A stretch of DNA of 64,000 nucleotides, taken from contig NZ_FTOL01000003.1 in the NCBI RefSeq assembly GCF_900156735.1, positions 186,001-250,000 on the forward strand, in the 5' to 3' direction. Below are positions 54,251 through 62,528 of this stretch, piece by piece (the first letter of the stretch is position 1; every line of letters starts with the position of its first letter). Under the pieces are notes generated by a model that saw nothing but the letters and a program-made list of their open reading frames with translations, searched no databases and was not told the origin of the DNA. A program made the position numbers and the translations under genes. This DNA is from Chryseobacterium ureilyticum (lineage in GTDB: Bacteria; Bacteroidota; Bacteroidia; Flavobacteriales; Weeksellaceae).

Positions 54251-54472
54251 ATGAAAAATCACAAAATCCATTTAAAACAATACGACAATCTGTTTCCTAC
54301 TGATAAGGAAATTCGGATAGCACTACGAAAGTTAGGATTAAAAGATGTTGCATTCTCCATATTGAAAACTGTTGAGTTTGCCGAATTATCTGAAAAAAAT
54401 TTAAAAACTGTCATTACGAGCAAACCTCAAAGTCCTTTAGAGGAATTATTAAAGACTCAACTTTTAAAATAA
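54251..54472 (+). CDS. Hypothetical small protein, element cargo (73 aa)
   Basis: The 73-residue basic protein is helical, with no signal peptide. It is the last gene of a four-gene run (lipoprotein, secreted protein, helical protein, this one). The inverted repeat just after the stop codon marks the likely transcript end. No family is recognised. Confidence 0.55.
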   Translation: MKNHKIHLKQYDNLFPTDKEIRIALRKLGLKDVAFSILKTVEFAELSEKNLKTVITSKPQSPLEELLKTQLLK

Positions 54473-54475
54473 AAA

Positions 54476-54492
54476 ACGTCAAGTTTTGACGT
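54476..54492. terminator. Inverted repeat after the four-gene run
   Basis: ACGTCAA and TTGACGT pair around a 3-base loop. There is no clear T run, so it may be an operator instead of a terminator. Confidence 0.4.
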
Positions 54493-54733
54493 GATGCTAA
54501 AATATATTGTGAAAAAACTATACAAATTGTTATTTTCGTCATTCTATGGCTAAAAAGCTTTTTGATACAATGTATTTGGATTGGTTGGTATCTTTGAAAA
54601 CTGAATGATTAAAATATAAAGATACAAGATTACACAACTAATAACTGTCAGATATTTATAGAGAAAATATGTTTTATTTCAGAACATCAATTTAGTATCT
54701 TTGAAACACCTGATTTAATAAAAAACTAATATT

Positions 54734-56725
54734 ATGCAAATTGATATTGCTGGAAAAGTAAGAGAGAAAAAACTTGCTCATAATAATGTCCTCCTGCCTT
54801 TATATGAGGCAATAGTTAATTCAATACATGCAATTGAAGATGCAAAATTAAGTGAAAAAGGATTAATTGAAATTGATTTAATAAGATTAAACCAAGAAGA
54901 GTTCCCTTATGATGATTTACAAAAATTACCCCCTATTATTGATTTCCATATAAAGGATAATGGCATCGGATTTAATGAAGAAAATTATGATTCTTTCAAT
55001 TTTGCTCATTCATCATATAAATTTGAAAAAAGAGGAGGGAAAGGAATAGGACGTATAACTTGGCTAAGAGCCTTTGAAAAGGCAATAATTGAAAGCCAAT
55101 TTAAAGAAGGAGAAGTATTTAAAAAAAGAACATTTAATTTTGTACCAACTAAAAAAGGAATTGAAAAGGAGTCTTTAATTGAAATTGAAAGTAAAGAAGA
55201 TTTTTGGTCAACAATTGTAATTTTAAAAAACTTAAAAGAAAATTACAGAAGATGGTGTAACAATAATTCCGAAGATATTGCATTTAAAATTATAGAGCAT
55301 TGTTTTTCATTTTTTTTAGATTCTAATTGTCCTACAATTGTTTTAAAAGATGTAAATAAACCGATTGTCGTAAATGATTATTTCTCAATGTATATTAATA
55401 AAGCTGTTGAAGGAAAACCATTTACTATTAATACAAACAAATTTGATCTTGATATAGTAAAGTTATATAACACAAGAACAGATAATAAAGTACACTTACT
55501 TGCGCACAAAAGAGAAGTTATAAATTACCCAATTTCTGATACAATTCCTGAAATACCCGATTATTTTGTTGATGAAATTGGACAAAAATTTTCAATCAGC
55601 ATATATGTCTCGGGAGATTATTTTGACGAGAATGGAAGGGTGAATGAAGAAAGAACAGGAGTTATTTTTGATAATGAAGAAAGTATGTTTGAAGAAGCTG
55701 TTACATTTCAAGATTTAAAAGATGGTGTTGCAGAAATCATTAGGGAACATTTCAAAGAGCATTTGGTTGAGTTTTCGGAGAAAAAATTTAATAGGGTTAG
55801 AACCTTTGTTACTTCTCATCCAAGATATAGACATTTATTGAAATATAAGCCTAATGATATTCTCAAAATATCTAATTCAAATGATGATTCAAAACTTGAA
55901 GTAGAATTATTTAAGATTCAACAAAAACTTGAATTAGAGGTTTTAAATGAAACAAAAGTTGAATTGCAGGGTATTGAAAACAAAGAGGATAAAATGAACG
56001 ATGGTTTATATGAAAAAATTCTGGATGTTGGAAACGCTAAGCTTTCAGAATATATTCTACATAGGAAACATATTTTAGATCTGCTTGAATTAAATTTAAG
56101 AAAAAAGGAAAATAAATATTCTACTGAAGAAGTTATACATAATCTAATATTTCCACTTCGTAAAACTTCAGATGAAATTTCCCTTGATGAACACAATTTA
56201 TGGGTGATTGATGATAAATTATCCTTTCATGATTATTTGGCATCTGATAAAACTTTTAAGTCAAACGAACGAACAGAATCAAAATCTACAAAGGAAACAG
56301 ACTTATTGATTTTCAACAAAGCTCACTTGCTAACAGATGATGAAAAACCTTATTCATCGATAATAATTGTGGAGTTTAAAAGACCAATGAGAAATGATTA
56401 TACAGATAGTGAAAATCCAATAAACCAGATAAATACTTACGTTAGGGAAATTATTAATAATAAAGTATTGGATAAGGACGGTAGACCTTTTGATATTAAG
56501 GATAAAACTCCAATATATGCATATATAGTTTGTGACTTAACCCCTAATATGAGAAAATTTGCTGAGGATCAAAATTTCACTGTTTTACCTGATAATGATG
56601 GTTATTTTAATTACAATAGGAATTATTATTTATATGTGGAAATAATCAGTTTTGATAAATTGATAAGAGATTCTAAGAACAGAAATAAAGTCCTTTTTGA
56701 GAAACTTAATTTACCAACTGTCTAA
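54734..56725 (+). CDS. GHKL ATPase fused to PD-(D/E)XK-like nuclease domain
   Basis: The 663-residue protein begins with a GHKL ATPase: N box EAIVNSIHA (E25, N29), G1 box IKDNGIGF (D75), G2 box GGKGIGRITW (101-110). A linker contains a coiled coil (about 385-420). The C-terminal third has EEVIHNLIFPLR and ETDLLIF (D521), then IIIVEFKRP (E545, K547), which is a PD-(D/E)XK pattern close to the Shedu-like DUF4263 nucleases. GHKL-nuclease fusions act as defence effectors in other systems. This one stands alone with its own promoter region and terminator. Confidence 0.78.
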   Translation: MQIDIAGKVREKKLAHNNVLLPLYEAIVNSIHAIEDAKLSEKGLIEIDLIRLNQEEFPYDDLQKLPPIIDFHIKDNGIGFNEENYDSFNFAHSSYKFEKRGGKGIGRITWLRAFEKAIIESQFKEGEVFKKRTFNFVPTKKGIEKESLIEIESKEDFWSTIVILKNLKENYRRWCNNNSEDIAFKIIEHCFSFFLDSNCPTIVLKDVNKPIVVNDYFSMYINKAVEGKPFTINTNKFDLDIVKLYNTRTDNKVHLLAHKREVINYPISDTIPEIPDYFVDEIGQKFSISIYVSGDYFDENGRVNEERTGVIFDNEESMFEEAVTFQDLKDGVAEIIREHFKEHLVEFSEKKFNRVRTFVTSHPRYRHLLKYKPNDILKISNSNDDSKLEVELFKIQQKLELEVLNETKVELQGIENKEDKMNDGLYEKILDVGNAKLSEYILHRKHILDLLELNLRKKENKYSTEEVIHNLIFPLRKTSDEISLDEHNLWVIDDKLSFHDYLASDKTFKSNERTESKSTKETDLLIFNKAHLLTDDEKPYSSIIIVEFKRPMRNDYTDSENPINQINTYVREIINNKVLDKDGRPFDIKDKTPIYAYIVCDLTPNMRKFAEDQNFTVLPDNDGYFNYNRNYYLYVEIISFDKLIRDSKNRNKVLFEKLNLPTV

Positions 56726-56762
56726 ATTGAATAAATCAAAATATGTAAGATTTAATATCATA

Positions 56763-56808
56763 AATGAAGGGTTTTACTATCCATATCACTATAGTAAAAC
56801 CCTTCATT
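56763..56808. terminator. Bidirectional terminator
   Basis: Two 18-base arms (AATGAAGGGTTTTACTAT and its complement at 56,791) surround a 10-base loop. A/T runs lie on both sides. It separates the convergent GHKL and Rep-like genes. Confidence 0.85.
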
Positions 56809-56809
56809 T

Positions 56810-57736
56810 TTAATAATTAATAGGAAGAGGGTAAGATTTATTACAATCTTCAAATAGCTGGTTAAATTTCTGAATAATCAAATCTTTTATATATATGAAT
56901 TTTTTATCCATTTTTTTATCCTCAATAAACTTCAACAATTTCTTTTTATGTCTACTTTTTGTAGATTCTGAAAAATCTTTTCTTTTCCAATAAGAATATT
57001 CCAGTTTGTTGCCGAGATTTGCAATTTCTTCCTTAGAAAGTCCCTCAGTAAATCGATCATCAATAATAATAAGATCTTCAAACTTTTTCATAAAATCATT
57101 AAATAGACCCAAGTTTTTATGAGGGTCGTATAAATCAAGAAAGTTGATTATTCCTAATTTCTTTAGCTCTTTCGTGTTATACTTCAATTCGACTCTTAAT
57201 AGTTCATAATCAAGCTTATTTTGTCTGCCTTTATCATAAATTTTAAAGATGTGATTTCCTGATTTAAACTTTTTAAGTACAAAATTTTTGTTATCTTCAA
57301 AAACATAATGGGGTTTAAAATTATATAATAAAACATTTTTTTCAATCAGATCCTTTACGTTTATATCTACTGCAAGATTGAACCCAAATTCCAATGATGT
57401 AATTTTAGTATCTAAGAAATCATATTCAGGAAATTCATTTAATAATTCATCTAAGGTTTGTACCAGATCACAATAAGAAAAATCGTTATAATTATATTCT
57501 TTTCCTGTCATAATTAAATTATGATACTTATGTATAGAATTTTCAATATAAGCACTTTGGGGGTTTATGACATACACCAATGATCCAATTTTTCCTTTAA
57601 TTGGATAGTATAAGGCTTCTGGATTATCATTTTTTAGATCCTCACTGTCAATAGTACAATTGAATTTTCTATTTTTCTTAATTAAACTTTCAAAATGCAT
57701 TTTGTCTTTAAAATAAATTCTCAAATTATCCTGCAT
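56810..57736 (-). CDS. Possible phage/plasmid replication initiator-like protein
   Basis: The 308-residue soluble protein has SLEFGFNLAVDI, FKIYDKGRQ and LLRVELKYNTKELKKLGI in the order seen in replication-initiation proteins of the Rep_trans and filamentous-phage II type. There, a short strand with acidic residues, K-x-Y-D-K and R-x-E-x-K form the nicking domain. The motif match is by eye, and the catalytic Tyr is uncertain. If right, the element may replicate by rolling circle once excised. It lies near the right end, 245 bp from attR. Confidence 0.5.
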   Translation of the reverse strand: MQDNLRIYFKDKMHFESLIKKNRKFNCTIDSEDLKNDNPEALYYPIKGKIGSLVYVINPQSAYIENSIHKYHNLIMTGKEYNYNDFSYCDLVQTLDELLNEFPEYDFLDTKITSLEFGFNLAVDINVKDLIEKNVLLYNFKPHYVFEDNKNFVLKKFKSGNHIFKIYDKGRQNKLDYELLRVELKYNTKELKKLGIINFLDLYDPHKNLGLFNDFMKKFEDLIIIDDRFTEGLSKEEIANLGNKLEYSYWKRKDFSESTKSRHKKKLLKFIEDKKMDKKFIYIKDLIIQKFNQLFEDCNKSYPLPINY

Positions 57737-57962
57737 AGCTTCTTATTTTATGTTTAACAGATAATAATTGTTGATTACTTTTCCAACCTTTATTTTTGAA
57801 ATAAAATTGCTTCTCATTTTTTAACATTTCTTTGTTTTTCTTTGTCTTCATTTAGCAATTTTAGTGAGCGATTTTGGAACGACAAAAAATGTTAAAATTA
57901 TTTTAATGCTTTTGGTGTATTATTTTGTATTACAGCAAGTTAATTAATTTTATAAATACCCC

Positions 57963-58000
57963 CACATTTGATAAAATAACTGACGTAGCATTAGTTGGTG
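57963..58000 (+). other. attR junction of the integrated element
   Basis: Element DNA ends CACATTTGATAAAATAACT. The core GA is at 57,982-57,983, and host sequence resumes CGTAGCATTAGTT, in frame with yifB. The element arm, read in reverse complement, matches the left arm at 14 of 17 positions. Confidence 0.8.
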
Positions 58001-58677
58001 GGGGAAGTTATCCTCAACCAGGAGAAATTTCTCTGGCTCATAACGGAGTCTTGTTTCTGGATGAAATGCCGGAATTTAAACGAACTGTTTTGGAAGTAAT
58101 GCGTCAACCGTTGGAAGATCGGGAAGTTACTATTTCAAGAGCTAGATTTACCGTTAACTACCCGGCAAGTTTTATGTTGGTTGCCTCAATGAACCCAAGT
58201 CCCAGCGGCTTTTTTCCGGATGATCCCAATAACACTTCATCCGTTTACGAAATGCAACGCTATATGAACAAGCTTTCCGGACCGCTTCTTGATAGAATTG
58301 ATATTCATATTGAAGTTCAGAAAGTTGAATTTGAACAGTTGTCTGAAAAAAGGAAAGGAGAGAAGAGTGAAGATATAAGAAAACGTGTTTTAAAAGCAAG
58401 AGAAATTCAGAATGAAAGATATAAAAATCTGAATATAAGCAGTAATGCACAGATAGGACCTAAAGAACTTGAGGCTTTTTGTGAATTAGATGAAACCTCT
58501 TTACAACTTATAAAATTAGCAATGGAAAAACTTAATCTGTCGGCAAGAGCATATGACAGAATACTGAAAGTTGCCCGTACTGTTGCTGATCTTGAAGAAT
58601 CTGAAAAAATTCTTTCACATCATATTTCCGAAGCAATACAGTATAGAAGTTTAGACAGAGAGTTTTGGAATGGCTAA
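57982..58677 (+). pseudogene. yifB: yifB 3' part, interrupted by integrated element
   Basis: The frame encodes the C-terminal 231 residues of YifB/ComM: VALVGGGSYPQPGEISLAH (the Asp281 codon resumes at 57,982), the Walker B site VLFLDEMPEF, ASMNPSPSGFFPDD, and the C-terminal helices with LSARAYDRILKVART. It has no start of its own beyond a TTG at 57,925 within element DNA, so a stand-alone product would lack Walker A. It can be expressed as normal yifB only after excision of the element. Confidence 0.92.
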
Positions 58678-58713
58678 TTAAAATTCAGGTATTAAAATAT
58701 AGGGAGTGAATAG

Positions 58714-59190
58714 CTAAACTCCCTTTTTTCCATTCAGGATCATTTGTATCATTTTGATTTTTCTGTTTTCTCTGGTTTCCGGTTTCTTTGCTTCCTCTAT
58801 CCAGCGGATATATTCTTTTTTGTGAGTATAGCTCATCTTATCAAATAATAACTTGGCTTCCGGATTATCATTAAAAACCAAGGTAATATCATTCGCTATT
58901 TCAACAATTCGTTCTTCTTTATCTTCAATAAGAGAGACAATTATTTCATCTCCAAAAGTTTTTCCAAGCTTCTTTCTGATCACCTGTGTTATGCCTAAAA
59001 TATGACAATCAGATTTCATTTTGGCAAGGCTTCCACGATATTCGATTTTATGATCAAATATTGCCTTCACTTTTATCATCCCTTTTTTATTAAACAGTTC
59101 TTCTGTGGAAAAGGGAAATTCGACAAATGCGGCATTCATCTCTTCGTTTTGTTTAATAATTGCAGTAAAGTCTATAGGCTGAAGTTTCAT
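58714..59190 (-). CDS. YdeI/OmdA-like protein with DUF1905 domain
   Basis: The 158-residue protein has an N-terminal DUF1905-like domain (TIEELFNKKGMIKVKAIFD is approximate; I see FSTEELFNKKGMIKVKA). Its C-terminal OmdA-like region contains FNDNPEAKLLFDKMSYTHKK and EYIRWIEEAKKPETRENR. These two domains often occur together in YdeI-type proteins, which have been linked to bacteriocin and antibiotic tolerance. The ATG at 59,190 replaces a longer frame with a hydrophobic extension, and fits the usual MKLQPIDF-like start. Confidence 0.83.
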   Translation of the reverse strand: MKLQPIDFTAIIKQNEEMNAAFVEFPFSTEELFNKKGMIKVKAIFDHKIEYRGSLAKMKSDCHILGITQVIRKKLGKTFGDEIIVSLIEDKEERIVEIANDITLVFNDNPEAKLLFDKMSYTHKKEYIRWIEEAKKPETRENRKIKMIQMILNGKKGV

Positions 59191-59223
59191 AACAGAACAA
59201 ATTTTAATGATCAAAAATAAAAA

Positions 59224-59248
59224 AACCGTGAAAGTAAATTTCACGGTT
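59224..59248 (-). terminator. Terminator of the S46 peptidase gene
   Basis: AACCGTGAAA and TTTCACGGTT pair around a 5-base loop. On the minus strand the stem is followed by TTTTTATTTTTG. Confidence 0.85.
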
Positions 59249-59268
59249 TCAAAATATATCAAAAAAGA

Positions 59269-61476
59269 TTATTTTTTCTTTGTTTTCTTAGGAGTTGTTG
59301 TAGTTCCTGAGTTTTTAGTTTTTGTATCAGCCGGAGTGTTTTCATCTCTTACAAGCTTTAATTCATCCACTAATCTTCTTGCACCAGCAAACTTATCAAT
59401 TGTCCAAAGTACGAAACGAACGTCAACGTTGATTGTTTTCTGCCATTCAGGCTCAAATACGATATCTCCGCTTAATGCTTCACTGTTTCCATCGAATGCA
59501 ATACCGATAAGGTTTCCATCACCATCAATTACCGGAGAACCAGAGTTCCCTCCTGTAATATCATTGTTTGAAAGGAAGTTTACAGGCATATATCCTTTTG
59601 CATCAGCATATTGTCCGAAATCTTTAAGGTTATAAAGATCAATTACTCTTTGAGGAAGATCGAATTCTTCATCACCTTTCTTGTATTTTCCAACAAGACC
59701 AGCCATGTCTGTATAGTAGTTATCTGTAACACCAAAGTAGTTTCTGTCTTCTCTGATAGGAAGCTTATCTACTGTACCGTAAGTTAATCTCATCGTAGAG
59801 TTAGCATCCGGGTAGAATTTCTTTTCAGGCATTGCTTTCACTAAACCAGCTAAGAATAGACGGCTGTTTTTTGCAAAGTTATCATCTACTTTTACATATC
59901 TTTCAGTGCTCATTTTCTGATCAGCAACAATACCATTAGCTGCTTTCCAAAGTGGATCAGCATCAAGTTTTAACGCATCTGGATTTAATAAGAAATTTGT
60001 TACAGAGGTTTTGTTAGCAAAAATAGAAGAATAAGCAAGGTTAGATACATTTTTAGCATCTAATCCTAAGATTGTAGCAGACGCCACTTCAGTATTTTTT
60101 ACTTTAGCTTGGTAAAGACTAGTCATTGCGGCAAGCATTTCACCTTCTAAAGAAGGGCTGAAGTTTTCATAAGCAGCTTTAACCGCAGCTTCAGTTTTAG
60201 CTTTCATTGCTAATCTTCCTTGCATATCCTGAGCTGCATAAGCTTTTAATACAGAACCTACTTGTAAAGCAAGAGAAATATATTTAGCATTTCTTGAAAA
60301 CTGAGAAGCATAGTTTCTTTCAACATTTCTGTCTGAAGTTTGCTTATAATAAGCTCCTATATCTTCTAAAACACCATCATACATGTTGTTTGCTGGCATA
60401 GCAGCCCATGTTTTGAAGGTTTCTTCGATTTTCATTTTGTCAGAAATTGTACCGTTTTTCTCTACAGCATCAATTGTTCCTTGTCTGTTTTTCCAGTAGT
60501 TTGCTACAGAAGCGTACTGAGAAGCATAGTTAAGCTGAGTAGCTTTATCTTTATCCATGTACTTCTTCATTACATCCATTGCAGTTTTAGAAGCCTCAAC
60601 CCAAGCTGGGTAATCTTTTCCTACCATCTGCTGAATTCCGTAAGAAGTCAGGTAACGGTTTGTTCTACCAGGATATCCCATGATCATTGAGAAATCGCCA
60701 GGCTTAATTCCTTTAAGAGAAACCGGTAAGAAATGCTTAGGTTTCATAGGAACATTGCTTGGAGAATATTCAGCAGGGTTACCAGCAGCGTCAGCATATA
60801 CTCTGAATACAGTGAAGTCTGCAGTATGCCTTGGCCACTCCCAGTTGTCAGTATCACCCCCGAATTTTCCTAATGATGAAGGAGGAGCACCTACTAATCT
60901 TACATCTTTGTAATCCTGGTATACGAAATAGTAGAATTCATTTCCGTTGAAGAAATCTTTTACTACTACAGTATATTTTCCGTTTTCAGAGTTTTCTGTT
61001 TGGATTGCTTTAGTTTCAGCATCGATAACAGCTTTTCTCTCTGCTCCGGTCATATTATTGTTTAGCTTAGACGTGATTCTTTGAGTAGCATCATCCATTC
61101 TTACTAAAAATCTTACATAAAGATCCTTTGCATTGAACTCGTCTTTTTGCTTCATTGCCCAGAAACCATTCTTTAAATAGTCTTTTTCAGGAGTAGAAGC
61201 TGCAGCCACAGCACCATAACCACAGTGGTGGTTTGTGAATAAAAGTCCTTTGTCAGAAACAATCTCACCTGTACAGAAACCACCGAAACTTACGATAGCA
61301 TCCTTCATGCTGGAATTGTTCACTGAATAAATTTCTTCAGGCGTCAGATGTAGACCCTCCTTTTGCATATCAACACCGTTAAGTCTTTTGATGAGCATTA
61401 GCAGCCACATCCCCTCATCCGCCCTCATCTGAGCAAAGCTCAACAAGAAAGTGAATAGTAGAAATAGTCTTTTCAT
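59269..61476 (-). CDS. S46-family dipeptidyl-peptidase (DPP7-type)
   Basis: The 735-residue exported serine peptidase removes dipeptides from the N-termini of peptides in the periplasm. It has a signal peptide (about residues 1-19), FGGFCTGEIVSDKGLLFTNH with the catalytic His region, GKFGGDTDNWEWPRHTADF, and the serine site NDITGGNSGSPVIDGDG. In the S1 pocket, IAFDGNSEAL has Gly where DPP11 enzymes have Arg. This points to DPP7-like preference for hydrophobic residues. The length is normal and the C-terminus is Lys-rich. Confidence 0.93.
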   Translation of the reverse strand: MKRLFLLFTFLLSFAQMRADEGMWLLMLIKRLNGVDMQKEGLHLTPEEIYSVNNSSMKDAIVSFGGFCTGEIVSDKGLLFTNHHCGYGAVAAASTPEKDYLKNGFWAMKQKDEFNAKDLYVRFLVRMDDATQRITSKLNNNMTGAERKAVIDAETKAIQTENSENGKYTVVVKDFFNGNEFYYFVYQDYKDVRLVGAPPSSLGKFGGDTDNWEWPRHTADFTVFRVYADAAGNPAEYSPSNVPMKPKHFLPVSLKGIKPGDFSMIMGYPGRTNRYLTSYGIQQMVGKDYPAWVEASKTAMDVMKKYMDKDKATQLNYASQYASVANYWKNRQGTIDAVEKNGTISDKMKIEETFKTWAAMPANNMYDGVLEDIGAYYKQTSDRNVERNYASQFSRNAKYISLALQVGSVLKAYAAQDMQGRLAMKAKTEAAVKAAYENFSPSLEGEMLAAMTSLYQAKVKNTEVASATILGLDAKNVSNLAYSSIFANKTSVTNFLLNPDALKLDADPLWKAANGIVADQKMSTERYVKVDDNFAKNSRLFLAGLVKAMPEKKFYPDANSTMRLTYGTVDKLPIREDRNYFGVTDNYYTDMAGLVGKYKKGDEEFDLPQRVIDLYNLKDFGQYADAKGYMPVNFLSNNDITGGNSGSPVIDGDGNLIGIAFDGNSEALSGDIVFEPEWQKTINVDVRFVLWTIDKFAGARRLVDELKLVRDENTPADTKTKNSGTTTTPKKTKKK

Positions 61477-61562
61477 TTTATAAAATAATTTTTGTGATGC
61501 TAATTTACTAATTTTTACGAGATTCTGCAGTGGATTGGTATGAAAATGGGATGATAAAGCGC

Positions 61563-62000
61563 ATGAAAAGAATACTATTATCCCTTTTGGCTGTTTTATT
61601 TTTAGGAGTTGTTCTAAATTGTTCAGCCGTTCCTCAGGTCAAAGATTACAAGATTCAGAGACAATGGATGTTGGTTTCCCTTGAAGGATTTTCTAAAGAC
61701 CAGCTCATTGCTCATAAAGCAGAGCTTAATTTGACATCCCCAATAGAAGATGGTAAAATTCAAGGAAGTGTATATATGGGTTGTAATCAAATGTCTTATA
61801 CCACTGAGTTTAAAGAAAATGGGACTGTGAAAATTTCAAATGGAATAGGCACCATGAAAGCATGCAGCGACATGAATCTGGAAACTGCTTTTCAGAAAAA
61901 TTTTAATACGATGACAAAATATACTGTAGAAGGACATTTCCTTACTCTGTCTGATGATAAAGGAAACTCAATGAAATTTGTTGCAGCAGATTGGGATTAA
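61563..62000 (+). CDS. META-domain lipoprotein
   Basis: The 145-residue product has a lipobox near C20 (VVLNCSA) and then a META/HslJ-like domain: RQWMLVSLEGFSKDQLIAHK, GCNQMSYTTEF and TLSDDKGNSMKFV, a common Bacteroidetes lipoprotein. The ATG at 61,563 is preferred to an in-frame start 33 bases upstream because it gives a compact signal sequence. It is divergent from the S46 peptidase gene. Confidence 0.85.
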   Translation: MKRILLSLLAVLFLGVVLNCSAVPQVKDYKIQRQWMLVSLEGFSKDQLIAHKAELNLTSPIEDGKIQGSVYMGCNQMSYTTEFKENGTVKISNGIGTMKACSDMNLETAFQKNFNTMTKYTVEGHFLTLSDDKGNSMKFVAADWD

Positions 62001-62023
62001 TTTATCCTGAATAAAAATATAAA

Positions 62024-62050
62024 AAGTCCGCTACAAAGCGGACTTCTTTT
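62024..62050. terminator. Terminator of the META-domain gene
   Basis: AAGTCCGCT and AGCGGACTT form a strong stem with a 4-base loop followed by CTTTTTG. Confidence 0.85.
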
Positions 62051-62108
62051 TGTTTGAAAAATCTAGTTTGGTTATCAGCTTTTGAGAGTTACTAGTTTTT
62101 GAGGGTCA

Positions 62109-62522
62109 TTAGTTTTTAGGGATTGTTTTTTTTATTTCCTCTAAAGTTGCCGTGTTTGGCAGTCCAATGGTTGTTTTACTTGTGTTCCTAGAATTTATAG
62201 TATGAGATGCCTGTCTGTTGGGAATCGTTTTTTTGATGTCTTCAAGACTTGCTGTATTGGGAAGCATTTTGCCTGAAGAGTTGTCTGTGGATTTGGGTTT
62301 AGACTCTTTATTTTTAACTTCAAGTCCATGATCGGAAACAAATCCTGTTTGTGTCGTTTTTTTCTCCACATTTTCTTTAGTCTCCTTCAATATCTTTGCT
62401 TCATGCTCTTTTACCTGCTTTAATGTTGATGTCTGATCTTCTACAGGAGCAGATTTTGTACTTTCCTGGGCGTAGGTAATCATGCTTAGAAATAATAGCG
62501 GGATGATATATGCTGTTTTCAT
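62109..62522 (-). CDS. Secreted protein with duplicated C-terminal motif
   Basis: The 137-residue product has a signal peptide ending at ITYAQE (about residue 19), a charged helical middle and a C-terminal half with two near-identical units: LPNTASLEDIKKTIPNR and LPNTATLEEIKKTIPKN. The repeats are separated by about 22 residues. I recognise no family. It starts 6 bp after the repeat protein gene, so they probably share a transcript. Confidence 0.75.
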   Translation of the reverse strand: MKTAYIIPLLFLSMITYAQESTKSAPVEDQTSTLKQVKEHEAKILKETKENVEKKTTQTGFVSDHGLEVKNKESKPKSTDNSSGKMLPNTASLEDIKKTIPNRQASHTINSRNTSKTTIGLPNTATLEEIKKTIPKN

Positions 62523-62528
62523 GACGGT

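Larger units (their letters stand above)
44386..57983. mobile_element. 13.6-kb serine-recombinase element integrated in yifB
   Basis: The element divides yifB and is noticeably more AT-rich than its flanks. It carries a large serine recombinase, a small resolvase, a PutAbiC/DUF262 pair, a GHKL-nuclease gene, a possible replication initiator and several small genes. With the GA core included it measures 13,598 bp. No conjugation, capsid or tail genes are visible, so it resembles a mobilisable defence island more than an ICE or prophage. ComM is also the known site of AbaR islands in Acinetobacter, which use different recombinases. Confidence 0.88.

Noticed and set aside
44386..57983. Prophage or integrative conjugative element
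   Set aside because: No capsid, tail, relaxase, coupling protein or type IV secretion genes are visible in the 13.6 kb. The content fits a smaller mobile island.
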